Shown here: positions 26,784 through 35,106 of the stretch, one piece after another
How the letters are laid out: each line of letters starts with the position of its first letter
Numbering within the stretch: position 1 is the stretch's first letter
Source: JABSSA01 sp039960995
Lineage (GTDB): Bacteria; Pseudomonadota; Alphaproteobacteria; Rhodobacterales; Rhodobacteraceae
DNA length: 64,000 nucleotides
NCBI GenBank assembly: GCA_039960995.1
Contig: JBDVKF010000026.1
Location: forward strand, 1-64,000
Direction: 5' to 3'
The notes under the pieces: model-generated
The model's input: only the letters and a program-made list of their open reading frames with translations
Told to the model about the DNA's origin: nothing
The model's database searches: none
Position numbers and translations under genes: made by a program

Positions 26784-27555
26784 GGAAATTTCCATTTTAA
26801 ACAATTCTTTGGCTTAGGGTATCCGTTCGAGAAGGCAAGAATATGACGATACCGTCGTCACCTGCGAGCGCAACGGTATCTCCTGTTTGGTCAAGATTGC
26901 TGGAACTTGTCGATCAAGCCGCGCGCGACGGACGAAGAGTGATCGAGCCTGGCGCAGATTTTCTGTGGGAGGGCCTGGGCTCCTAAATCGACCGTTCAAG
27001 GCCGAAGGCACTTTCTCAAAGCGGCCATTCGTGCAGTCGCAGCCAAATAGCGCTGTGTCCGCACAGCAGACCAACGTTTAATCGCGGTTAAGGTCTGGTC
27101 TGGGGCAGAATTGCGTGACGCGAGTCATTGATAGGATTTTGAACATCCCCCGTGTTGAGGCAAAGCTGGGCGATGTTCCACACCGAAGCTTCTTTCGAAT
27201 TGCTGCGATCTTCACGACTTGCCTGTTTGCAGCTGCAGCAAAAGGGGGCAGGCGGTTGGAGGCTGTTTTTCGGACCTGTACCGCCTTTGCTTTTGACATC
27301 GGATTATCATTTGGCCCGACGCCGGTCGCGGCAGATGCGCGCGATGGTGCGACGGGGTAGCCGGGATTAACCAATTTTCGGTGGGGTTTGAGTTGCGGGT
27401 TTTGAAAGACAGCTTTGGGCGCTGAAAGATGGCTTTGGGGAAATATGGGATGAATCAGCTGGTTTTGATGCTTTTGAAAAGCAGCTTTCACGCCTGAAGG
27501 CTGGCTTTCACCCGTTGCGACTCAGGGGGCAGCGGGCGGAGATGTGGGGTTAATA
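26784..27555. other. Gene-poor stretch with short repeats
   Basis: About 770 bases without a convincing gene. A minus-strand frame of 137 codons at 27078-27491 is proline- and lysine-rich, ends in an RPDLNRD string typical of spurious frames, and has no ribosome site. The right part carries the short imperfect repeats listed separately. The region lies directly downstream of a dnaE2 remnant and is probably degenerate. Confidence 0.45.
27403..27512. repeat. Two pairs of imperfect ~20-base tandem repeats
   Basis: Units starting at 27403 and 27423 read TGAAAGACAGCTTTGGG and TGAAAGATGGCTTTGGG. Units starting at 27475 and 27494 read TGAAAAGCAGCTTTCACGCC and TGAAGGCTGGCTTTCACCC. All four share TGAARN...GGCTTT-type cores, spaced about 20 bases within a pair. 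Each core is itself a small inverted repeat (GAAAG...CTTT), so the pairs could form short stems in RNA. Function unknown. Confidence 0.5.
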
Positions 27556-27870
27556 TCACGTACGGTCCTCAGTCAGCAGCTGGTCCAGCATGGGGGACAG
27601 ATCCTCGATTTGCTCGGCCAACACATGCGTGACGCTGTGCGCACGCTGCATCCGCCCCGTGACGCGTAACATACGCCCGGCGATCACTGCGCGGCGGAAA
27701 CGTTCATAAATGTGACGCCAGACGATGATGTTTACAACGCCGGTTTCGTCCTCAAGTGTCAGAAAGATAACACCCTTTGCGGTTCCGGGGCGTTGACGCA
27801 AGATCACCAATCCCGCCACCGCGATGCGGGCATTGATCGGCGGCAAGGTCAAATCACACGCCCGCAAGCA
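27556..27870 (-). pseudogene. dnaE2: Remnant of error-prone DNA polymerase DnaE2, C-terminal OB domain
   Basis: The last ~100 codons of a C-family polymerase. The product contains RIAVAGLVILRQRPGTAKGV, FLTLEDETGVVNIIVW and GRMQRAHSVTHVLAEQIEDL, which is the OB-fold end of DnaE2/ImuC. The polymerase body of roughly a thousand residues is missing. Upstream of about 27870 the frame runs into unrelated sequence and then the ferredoxin gene. DnaE2 normally works with ImuA and ImuB in damage-induced mutagenesis, and none of those genes is visible here. The open frame nominally extends to 27972. Confidence 0.8.
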
Positions 27871-28060
27871 CGCCGGTGGTTTGGGCCAAGACGGGGCGTG
27901 CGCGTGTTTATAGGGCTGTGGAGATGGGTATATTTGCATGAGAACAAAGATAGAACATTTAAACTTTGTCACAAGTGATAAAGCTTGGGGTCGAAAAACA
28001 CACTAGCGTCCCTTATATGCCCCAGTTAGAACAGGCGAGTTGTCAAGAAAGAGAGCGAGA

Positions 28061-28384
28061 ATGGCCAAAATCACTTACATCGAACACGGTGGCAAAGAGC
28101 ATGTTGTTGACGTGGCCAACGGTCTGACCGTTATGGAAGGTGCACGGGACAACGACATTCCCGGAATCGAAGCGGATTGTGGTGGCGCTTGCGCCTGTTC
28201 CACATGCCACGTGTATGTACATCCAGAATGGGTTGAGCGGTTGCCTGGCAAGGATGACATGGAAACGGACATGCTTGACTTCGCGTATGAACCAGACACA
28301 GCCCGGTCGCGTTTGACATGTCAGTTAAAAGTCACGGATGCATTGGACGGGTTGGTCGTTCAGATGCCGGAAAAACAAATCTGA
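28061..28384 (+). CDS. 2Fe-2S ferredoxin (adrenodoxin type)
   Basis: A 107-residue ferredoxin with the ISC/adrenodoxin-type cluster ligands: ADCGGACACSTCHVYV gives the C-x5-C-x2-C spacing, and the fourth Cys is in RLTCQLKV about 35 residues later. It carries electrons for Fe-S cluster assembly or for cytochrome P450-type reactions. ATG 28061 after GAGAGCGAGA was chosen over a start seven codons upstream because all relatives begin MAKITYIEH. The stop overlaps the next gene's start (TGATG). Confidence 0.92.
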   Translation: MAKITYIEHGGKEHVVDVANGLTVMEGARDNDIPGIEADCGGACACSTCHVYVHPEWVERLPGKDDMETDMLDFAYEPDTARSRLTCQLKVTDALDGLVVQMPEKQI

Positions 28385-29217
28385 TGCCAGTTGGGGCGCG
28401 GCGTCTTCCGTTGCGCTCGCTGCACTGTGCCATGCGCGGCGCAGGGCTGACGTTGTGGTTTTTGCTGGCGTCGCTGGGTGGTTTAATAACGCCAACGTCA
28501 GGACACGCGGCAGAACGGGGGTGCGTGGCCGGCGACGATCCTCGCATTGCGCGCGTGTGCTTTGTGAATGAACCGGAAAGACCCGTATACGGCCATGAGG
28601 TTCTGGGTGACACACCAGAATGGGATGTGCTGGAGGTGCATTGGTCACGGGGGGCGGCCCCTAAAGGAGCCGCGTCTGTTGTGAGTGCAAGCCAGGACAA
28701 CCACGTTTTTGAAGACATAGCGCCACGTCTTGTTGACGTTGACGGTCAGCCCGGTTCAGAGATTGTTGTCGTCCGGTCCAGCTTTTCAAAAGGCGCTCAG
28801 CTTGTTGTGTACGGTGTGCGTGACGGGGAACTGAAAATCTTGGCCGAGACGCCGTATATCGGAACCAGAAATCGCTGGTTGGCTCCGGCTGCTATTTCTG
28901 ATCTGGACGGGGACGGCCATGTTGAATTGGCCTTTGTGGATCGGCCGCATCTGGCCAGAACGCTGCGTGTTTGGCGGTTTCAGAACGACAGTTTGAAACC
29001 CGTTGCCAGCATGTCAGGCGTGACCAATCACCGTATCGGCGAACCTTTTATCACCGGCGGAGTGCGTATATGCGCAGATGGGCCAGAGATCATCACGGCC
29101 GATGCCCGCTGGTCGCAAATTGTGGCTACGCAACTGAAGAACGACACACTGGTGGCGCGGGCGTTGGGAGCTTACAGCCCGGCCAAGATAAAAGCCGCTT
29201 TGGCCTGTGCGGACTAA
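28384..29217 (+). CDS. Exported FG-GAP/VCBS-repeat-like protein
   Basis: A 277-residue protein with a probable N-terminal signal (basic start, then LTLWFLLASLGGLI ... GHAAE). The body contains calcium-binding-like repeats, LVDVDGQPGSEIVVV and ISDLDGDGHVELAFVDR, as in FG-GAP/VCBS beta-propellers. It is likely periplasmic. ATG 28384 overlaps the ferredoxin stop by one base, so the two are coupled. A shorter start at 28432 would also give a signal peptide. Specific role unknown. Confidence 0.7.
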   Translation: MPVGARRLPLRSLHCAMRGAGLTLWFLLASLGGLITPTSGHAAERGCVAGDDPRIARVCFVNEPERPVYGHEVLGDTPEWDVLEVHWSRGAAPKGAASVVSASQDNHVFEDIAPRLVDVDGQPGSEIVVVRSSFSKGAQLVVYGVRDGELKILAETPYIGTRNRWLAPAAISDLDGDGHVELAFVDRPHLARTLRVWRFQNDSLKPVASMSGVTNHRIGEPFITGGVRICADGPEIITADARWSQIVATQLKNDTLVARALGAYSPAKIKAALACAD

Positions 29218-29322
29218 TCAAATGGCCTTCGCTGGACTGCCAGCACGCAAGACCACCCACTCGACACGGACCGGCGTGCGGGCAATAGTGCGTTGAACTT
29301 GAATTCTTGAAAGGTCACGCAC

Positions 29323-29877
29323 ATGGCATCGTCCCCTCCTGTTTGCGATTTCAACTGGCCTGCGCCTGATTTCAAGTTACCGGCAACTGATGGGCGCATC
29401 TTGCAGTTAAGTGATGTGTGCGGCCCCCGTGGCACGTTGATCATGTTTATCTGCAATCACTGTCCCTATGTCATCGCGATCTTGGATCGCATTGTTCGGG
29501 ACGCACAGGCGTTACAAGCCTTGGGAATTGGTGTCGCTGCGATCTGCGCAAATGATGCAGAAAACTATCCGGCAGATGGCTTTCCTCAAATGCAAAAGCT
29601 GGCCCAGGATCATGCCTTTTCCTTTCCCTATTTACACGACGAAAGCCAATCCGTCGCGCGGGCCTATGATGCAGCTTGCACGCCTGATTTTTATGGATTT
29701 GATGCCGATCTGGGTTTGCAATATCGCGGCCGACTTGATGCGTCGCGCAATCGCGCAGCCCCAAATGATGCACGTCGGGATTTGTTCGAAGCGATGGTGC
29801 AAGTCGCTGAAACTGGGCGTGGACCCCAAGATCAGATCCCGTCCATGGGGTGTTCCATCAAATGGAAGGCAGCTTAA
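29323..29877 (+). CDS. Thioredoxin-family (peroxiredoxin-like) protein
   Basis: A 184-residue protein with a thioredoxin fold of the AhpC/TSA-like group. It contains APDFKLPATDGRILQLSD at the N-terminus and MFICNHCPYV, with the CxxC redox motif followed by Pro. The conserved ending IPSMGCSIKW adds a third Cys and is typical of this subgroup. It is likely a cytoplasmic thiol oxidoreductase, since no signal peptide is seen. It ends in TAATG, overlapping the start of the following phosphatase, so the two are co-translated. Confidence 0.82.
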   Translation: MASSPPVCDFNWPAPDFKLPATDGRILQLSDVCGPRGTLIMFICNHCPYVIAILDRIVRDAQALQALGIGVAAICANDAENYPADGFPQMQKLAQDHAFSFPYLHDESQSVARAYDAACTPDFYGFDADLGLQYRGRLDASRNRAAPNDARRDLFEAMVQVAETGRGPQDQIPSMGCSIKWKAA

Positions 29878-30548
29878 TGCAAGGCAATGTCGTTGCGCGC
29901 ATCGCGTTCGATCTGGATGGCACGTTGATTGACAGTGTCGCCGATATTCACGCGGCTGTGGCTGACGTATTGCAGGACAACGGCATAACACCTTTGGATT
30001 TGCCAACAATTGTGTCCTTTGTCGGAAATGGATTGCCGCATCTTGTTGGGCTGGTGATAAAACGCGTTGGTTTGGATATGAACCGTCACGCGACGCTGAC
30101 CCAAGCTGTTTTGGATCGCTACAACCGGGACAGCACGTCCCACACCTGTCTTTACCCGGGGGTGCGCGATGCGCTTGAACAACTGAAATCAGCGGGGCAC
30201 AGTTTTGGCTTGTGCACCAATAAACCTGAAGGACCGGCGCGGGCTATTGTGCAGCATCTGGATCTGGGGCCATTTGAATGTATCGTAGGCGGCGACACCT
30301 TTCCGGAACGCAAACCGCAACCAGGACCATTAAAAGCAACCTTTGCCGCGTTGCAAAACGGGCCAATGCTGTTTGTCGGTGACAGCGAAGTCGATGCCGA
30401 AACGGCACAAAATGCGCAGGTTCCGTTTCTGCTATACACCGAAGGCTATCGCAAATCGGCAGTGTCAGACATTCCGCACCACGCGGCTTTTTCCCATTTC
30501 GATCAGCTGCCAAGCTGTGTTTTGGAGTGTCTATCCCCGCGACAATAG
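29877..30548 (+). CDS. HAD-superfamily phosphoglycolate phosphatase-like hydrolase
   Basis: A 223-residue HAD phosphatase. Motif I is FDLDGTLIDS with the nucleophile Asp, motif II CTNKPE, motif III the Lys in ERKPQPGP, and motif IV VGDSEVDAETA. The cap region and length match Gph, which dephosphorylates 2-phosphoglycolate from DNA repair or oxygenation. The start at 29877 overlaps the upstream stop by one base. Similar HAD enzymes act on other small phosphates, so the substrate is inferred. Confidence 0.8.
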   Translation: MQGNVVARIAFDLDGTLIDSVADIHAAVADVLQDNGITPLDLPTIVSFVGNGLPHLVGLVIKRVGLDMNRHATLTQAVLDRYNRDSTSHTCLYPGVRDALEQLKSAGHSFGLCTNKPEGPARAIVQHLDLGPFECIVGGDTFPERKPQPGPLKATFAALQNGPMLFVGDSEVDAETAQNAQVPFLLYTEGYRKSAVSDIPHHAAFSHFDQLPSCVLECLSPRQ

Positions 30549-30555
30549 CGGGTGT

Positions 30556-31821
30556 TTAATCCAACGCGCGCCAGCCAATATCGCGACGACAAAACCCTTC
30601 GGGCCAATCGATTTGATCCACCATAGCATAGGCCCGTGTTGCCGCTTCTGACAGGTTTGCGCCGCGGGCCGTCACGTTCAAAACACGCCCGCCACTGGCC
30701 GCAATACGCCCATCATCAAAGGTTGTGCCAGCATGGAATACCATATGCATGCTGTCTTCGGGCAACGCATCCAGACCTGCGATGTGGCTGCCTTTTTGAT
30801 AGGCGCCGGGATAGCCTTGAGCGGCCATAACAACGGTCATTGCATGATCATCTGCCCAGCTTACCTGCGCCTCGTCCAAGCGCCCTTCGGCGGCGGCTTG
30901 CAGTAAGTCCAAAACCTGCCCGCCAAGGCGCATCATCAACACCTGACATTCTGGATCGCCAAAGCGAACATTGTATTCGACCAAACGAGGTGCGCCGTTT
31001 TCGATCATCAGGCCCGCGTAAAGGACGCCTTGATACGGGGTTCCACGTCGCGCCATTTCTTTCAACGTCGGGTACACGATTTCTTCCATTGCGCGGGTCG
31101 CGATGTCATCTGTCAGCACCGGAGCAGGCGAATACGCCCCCATACCACCGGTGTTTGGACCAGTATCGCCTTCTCCGACGCGTTTGTGGTCTTGGGCCGT
31201 GCCGATGGGCAACGCGTTTTCGCCGTCGCATAGTATGAAAAACGATGCTTCTTCGCCGGTCATGAATTCTTCGATCACCACCTCAGCACCGGCCCCACCA
31301 AAGACCCCTCCGAACATATCGTCCAACGCCTCTTCGGCCTGCGCGACTGTTTCCGCGATGATCACGCCTTTGCCTGCGGCCAGACCGTCCGCCTTGACGA
31401 CAATCGGTGCGCCTTGCGTTCGCACATACGCCTTGGCTGCATCGGCGTCGGTGAAATGTGCATAAGCCGCTGTTGGGGCATTGGCCGCGTCGCAGACTGC
31501 TTTGGTGAACGCTTTTGATGCCTCAAGCTGCGCGGCGGCTTGAGATGGGCCAAACACCAACATGCCTGCCGCGCGCAACGCATCGGATACGCCTGCGGCC
31601 AATGGAGCTTCGGGGCCGACGATCACAAAATCAATGGCTTCTTCTTCTGCAAAACTGACCACCGCATCCGCATTGTCCGTATCCAATGCGGCACATTCAG
31701 CCAACGCGGCGATACCTGCGTTGCCCGGGGCCACGATCAGTTTGTCACATTTGGGGTTCTGTTTCGCGGCCCAGGCCAGACTATGTTCACGGCCCCCGCC
31801 GCCCAGAATCAGAATGTTCAT
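30556..31821 (-). CDS. purD: Phosphoribosylamine-glycine ligase
   Basis: A 421-residue GAR synthetase that joins glycine to phosphoribosylamine in the second step of purine synthesis. The N-terminus MNILILGGGGREHSLAWAA is diagnostic. The ATP-grasp core shows VVKADGLAAGKGVIIAE, and the metal-binding part RFGDPECQVLM. GPNTGGMGAYSPAP is also present. ATG 31821 was chosen because the family starts there, although the frame is open much further upstream across the xseA start. It is divergent from xseA with 70 bases between the starts. Confidence 0.97.
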   Translation of the reverse strand: MNILILGGGGREHSLAWAAKQNPKCDKLIVAPGNAGIAALAECAALDTDNADAVVSFAEEEAIDFVIVGPEAPLAAGVSDALRAAGMLVFGPSQAAAQLEASKAFTKAVCDAANAPTAAYAHFTDADAAKAYVRTQGAPIVVKADGLAAGKGVIIAETVAQAEEALDDMFGGVFGGAGAEVVIEEFMTGEEASFFILCDGENALPIGTAQDHKRVGEGDTGPNTGGMGAYSPAPVLTDDIATRAMEEIVYPTLKEMARRGTPYQGVLYAGLMIENGAPRLVEYNVRFGDPECQVLMMRLGGQVLDLLQAAAEGRLDEAQVSWADDHAMTVVMAAQGYPGAYQKGSHIAGLDALPEDSMHMVFHAGTTFDDGRIAASGGRVLNVTARGANLSEAATRAYAMVDQIDWPEGFCRRDIGWRALD

Positions 31822-31891
31822 GTCTGCCCTCTCTTGGCCTTGTTGTCCGGGCGTTCTAAGCTGCAGCCTGAATAAGGACAAGGCACTGGCG

Positions 31892-33448
31892 ATGGACCTT
31901 TTGGACGACCCAACTCCCGGCAGCAACGCACCCGAATTTTCGGTCTCTGAAATTGCGGGCACCGTAAAGAAGCTGATCGAAGGTGAACTGGGCTGGGTGC
32001 GCATTCGCGGCGAAGTGGGGCGGGTCACGTTGGCTCGGTCTGGGCACCTGTATTTCGACCTCAAGGATGATCGTAACGTGTTGTCTTGTATGACATGGAA
32101 AGGGCAAGTGCCCGGTCTTGGCGTGATGCCCGAAGAAGGGATGGAAGTCGTCGCCGAAGGGAAAATGACGGCATCTGGTTTTCAGTCCAAATTTGCATTG
32201 AACGCCCAAAGCATCGCCATTGCCGGCGAAGGTGCGTTGATGGCTTTGCTGGAAAAGCGCAAGAAAACGCTGGCCGCTGAGGGGTTGTTTGACGAATCGC
32301 GCAAGCAACCTTTGCCGTATCTGCCCGAAATTATCGGCGTTGTGACGTCCCTTCAGGGCGCTGTCATCCGCGATATTTTACACCGGCTTCGGGATCGGTT
32401 CCCGCGCAAAGTTTTGATCTGGCCTGTTGCGGTACAGGGGGAACGCTGCGCGCCAGAAGTCGCGCGAGCGATTACAGGGTTTAACGCGATGACCCCCGGA
32501 GGCGCGATGCCGCGCCCAGATTTGCTGATCGTCGCAAGAGGCGGGGGATCGGTCGAAGATCTTTGGGGCTTTAACGAGGAAATCGTAGCGCGAGCGGCTG
32601 CGGCGTCTGATATTCCGCTTATTTCGGCTGTTGGGCACGAAACTGACACGACCTTGATCGACTTTGCATCTGACAAGCGCGCACCGACACCAACGGCTGC
32701 GGCTGAACTTGCCGTGCCTGTGCGCATGGATTTGTTGGTCTGGTTGGATGCGCAGGGTGCGCGTCTAACAGCTCAGGTTGGGCAGGGGATTGATCGGCGC
32801 AGGCAACGTTTGCAGGATTTGGCCCGCGCATTGCCACGTGTCGAAAGTCTGCTGGATACGCCACGCCAGCGGCTGGATTTCGCTGCAGGGCGATTGGGCC
32901 CGGCTTTGATTTCTGGCGTAAATGCGCGCCGTGTGCGTTTGGCGGATACATCCGGGTCTTTGCGTCCAACGCTTTTGCGCCGGATGTTGCAAACGGAACG
33001 TGCGCGCTTGGATCGACTTTCTGCCCGTCTTGACCCTGCCTTGGCACGTGTGGTGCGGGATCGCAGTGATCGTTTTGCCGCGCGCGGGTTTCGATTTGAC
33101 CCAGCTTTGCTGAAACGCGACGTGGTGGCGCGTCGCAAAGCGTTGGACGACACCGTTGCCCGTATTTCCGCTGCGGGAATACGTAACCTTTCAACTGCAC
33201 GTGACCGATTGGACGCGATGGATCGATTGCGCGAAACATTGAGCTACAAGGCGACTTTGTCCCGAGGCTTTGCTGTTGTGCGATCTGGCGACAACATCGT
33301 CACATCACGGGATGCGGCTCAAGCCGCGCCGGTGCTCAGTATCGAATTCCAAGACGGTGTGTTGGACTTGGACGAGACCGCATCGATTGCGCCTAAGGCA
33401 CGTGCAAAACCTAAAAAGAAACCACCCGAACAGGGGTCATTGTTCTGA
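31892..33448 (+). CDS. xseA: Exodeoxyribonuclease VII large subunit
   Basis: A 518-residue XseA. An N-terminal OB fold (GWVRIRGEVGRVTLARSGHL) is followed by the catalytic domain with GVVTSLQGAVIRDILHRL, ARGGGSVEDLWGFNEE and SAVGHETDTTLIDFASD. A long coiled-coil and the C-terminal LSRGFAVVRSGD close the protein. Together with XseB it degrades single-stranded DNA to oligonucleotides. The start at 31892 matches the family. The basic C-terminal tail (KARAKPKKK) is short. xseB is not adjacent. Confidence 0.96.
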   Translation: MDLLDDPTPGSNAPEFSVSEIAGTVKKLIEGELGWVRIRGEVGRVTLARSGHLYFDLKDDRNVLSCMTWKGQVPGLGVMPEEGMEVVAEGKMTASGFQSKFALNAQSIAIAGEGALMALLEKRKKTLAAEGLFDESRKQPLPYLPEIIGVVTSLQGAVIRDILHRLRDRFPRKVLIWPVAVQGERCAPEVARAITGFNAMTPGGAMPRPDLLIVARGGGSVEDLWGFNEEIVARAAAASDIPLISAVGHETDTTLIDFASDKRAPTPTAAAELAVPVRMDLLVWLDAQGARLTAQVGQGIDRRRQRLQDLARALPRVESLLDTPRQRLDFAAGRLGPALISGVNARRVRLADTSGSLRPTLLRRMLQTERARLDRLSARLDPALARVVRDRSDRFAARGFRFDPALLKRDVVARRKALDDTVARISAAGIRNLSTARDRLDAMDRLRETLSYKATLSRGFAVVRSGDNIVTSRDAAQAAPVLSIEFQDGVLDLDETASIAPKARAKPKKKPPEQGSLF

Positions 33449-33478
33449 CTTGTGCGGTTTCAATCTGACAAAGAAAAT

Positions 33479-33874
33479 TCAGACGCCAACTTTTGGTCCG
33501 AGGCAAACCATTTCGTCGCCCAGTTCTTGTGCCTCATATAGGTCCGTGCTGCCTGGATCGTTGATGAAGCGGGCAATCAGGCCAGAGGGCCCTTTTTGAA
33601 ACGCCCAGCATTGCGGGTCTGGTCGATCTTCGTACACAAAACAAATCTGCGAATTGTCTTCGTACCAATACCCTTCCTTGCATTGACCATCCAAGAATGA
33701 CCAACGCACCCGTCGATTGCCTAGGTATTCTTCGGCGCCATAGGCTTTGCCATCACGTCCGAAAAACAGGGTTTTGCCATTTGTGTAAGTTTCAAACTCA
33801 GCCGCGCTCATGTCTTGCGCGAACACGGGTGTGCTGAGCGCACTGAACAGAAGGAAGATCGAAAGCCATTTCAT
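33479..33874 (-). CDS. Exported hypothetical protein, 131 residues
   Basis: A small secreted protein with signal peptide MKWLSIFLLFSALSTPVFA and a Cys-containing mature part (QCKEGYWYEDNSQICFVYED, then CWAFQ and CLGP). The paired Cys suggest disulfides in the periplasm. The pattern of strands around GNRRVRWSFLDG and NSQICFVY looks like a small beta-barrel seen in many Roseobacter exported proteins, but no name can be given. It overlaps the end of the AlkB-like gene by about 77 bases on the same strand. Confidence 0.72.
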   Translation of the reverse strand: MKWLSIFLLFSALSTPVFAQDMSAAEFETYTNGKTLFFGRDGKAYGAEEYLGNRRVRWSFLDGQCKEGYWYEDNSQICFVYEDRPDPQCWAFQKGPSGLIARFINDPGSTDLYEAQELGDEMVCLGPKVGV

Positions 33875-34892
33875 GACGGCAGGTTGCCAAATTGCCGGGC
33901 GCTTGGCCAGAGCAAGCTCCTGACGATGCTGTTACAGTGGCGAAATTAAACCCATCAAAGTGTTCTTGGGCCGAAATGTGCCAAACGGCGGCACGATCTG
34001 CCATGTCGACGCGCCATCGTTCAGGGTGCAGCGCTGTCCACAGCATTTTGAGGCGTGCATGCGGCCAGATCGGCACTTGGCCCGAAGCGTATTTTGCTTG
34101 CTGGACCACTGGATCGGCGGAAGGCGGCTTGTGCCACACATGTCGCGGGCCAAATTCCTCGTATCGGCCATTGACCAGAACCCGGCGCATCAGTCCGTAA
34201 CGCTCTATGTATTCATTCAAAAGCGATTGCCCAGACACCAAAACAGACAGCACAAGCATCGCGACAAGGCCCAGAAATCCTGACAGCGCAAAGGACATGG
34301 TCAATGTGGCCAGAGTCCAGACACCGTAGGCCAGATAGGGATGCAATCCTTGCGCGCGCTTGCGACGTTTGCGTGTTTCTGCAGTTAATCCGCTGGAATA
34401 TTCCTGCCGCCACAAACGCCGCGCATATTGCCAATATGTTTCGCTCAGCCGCGGCACACTCATGTCCGGTGCGGAGCCAATTTGAGGATCCTGCAGCAAG
34501 CGTTTTGCGCTGACGCGATGCCCGGTCAACAGGCTTGCATAACCAATAAGGCCAAGGCGATGGCCTGCTCGGATCAAACCATGCGCAGCCCGGTCCGCAA
34601 TCTGCCCGAACCAAACGATGGTTGCACCGAAAACAAAGACAAGCTCGACAAAATTTAGTTGGTCAGCACCAAGCGACCAGATGACCAGATAAAGCAGCGG
34701 CAGATGCAACATCCCAATCGCTTTCATTTCGCGCAACCGCTGAACCGATAGCGTTTTTGAATCAAATCGGGAGGTGTCGTTGAAAATACCAATCAGCACG
34801 CATACGCAAAATGCGATGGGGGCGAGGATGTCGCCGAAAAGGCAGGCACCGACCAGAGTGAAACCGGCCGCTACGCGAGAAATACCCATCAT
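33798..34892 (-). CDS. AlkB-like membrane protein lacking the di-iron histidines
   Basis: A 364-residue membrane protein with the overall order of alkane 1-monooxygenase/AlkB proteins: N-terminal helices, a GLIRAGHRLGLIGYASLLTG segment, GLHPYLAYGVWTLATL, a helix ending NEYIERYGLMRRVL, and NGRYEEFGPRHVW. In AlkB these places carry HExxH, EHxxGHH, NYxEHYG and LQRHxxHH. Here the corresponding residues are mostly not His, so a di-iron centre looks impossible. The frame is intact, so it may have a new role. The last ~25 codons overlap the next gene and may be a shifted tail. ATG 34892 was used, and a GTG at 34898 is also in frame. Confidence 0.6.
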   Translation of the reverse strand: MMGISRVAAGFTLVGACLFGDILAPIAFCVCVLIGIFNDTSRFDSKTLSVQRLREMKAIGMLHLPLLYLVIWSLGADQLNFVELVFVFGATIVWFGQIADRAAHGLIRAGHRLGLIGYASLLTGHRVSAKRLLQDPQIGSAPDMSVPRLSETYWQYARRLWRQEYSSGLTAETRKRRKRAQGLHPYLAYGVWTLATLTMSFALSGFLGLVAMLVLSVLVSGQSLLNEYIERYGLMRRVLVNGRYEEFGPRHVWHKPPSADPVVQQAKYASGQVPIWPHARLKMLWTALHPERWRVDMADRAAVWHISAQEHFDGFNFATVTASSGACSGQAPGNLATCRHEMAFDLPSVQCAQHTRVRARHERG

Positions 34893-35106
34893 TTCCACGG
34901 TATATATTCAGATTCGCACAGCATGGTTTCAACATCCGTTAAGTTCGTAAGGATGCGGTTACCAGCAATTTTCGGAGCGAATGTTCATATCCGACACACT
35001 GTGCCGCCTATAGGCTTACGGAACTGGTCCCTCGTTTGTCGGTTTTGGGCTAACTGCAAGGATTGCATTGGGCTAGCTTTATCAAAGCAAGCTTCGGAGG
35101 TGCATC

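Noticed and set aside
27078..27491. Minus-strand 137-codon frame as a gene
   Set aside because: There is no ribosome site, it is low-complexity and spans the short repeats, and the RPDLNRD ending is typical of spurious frames.
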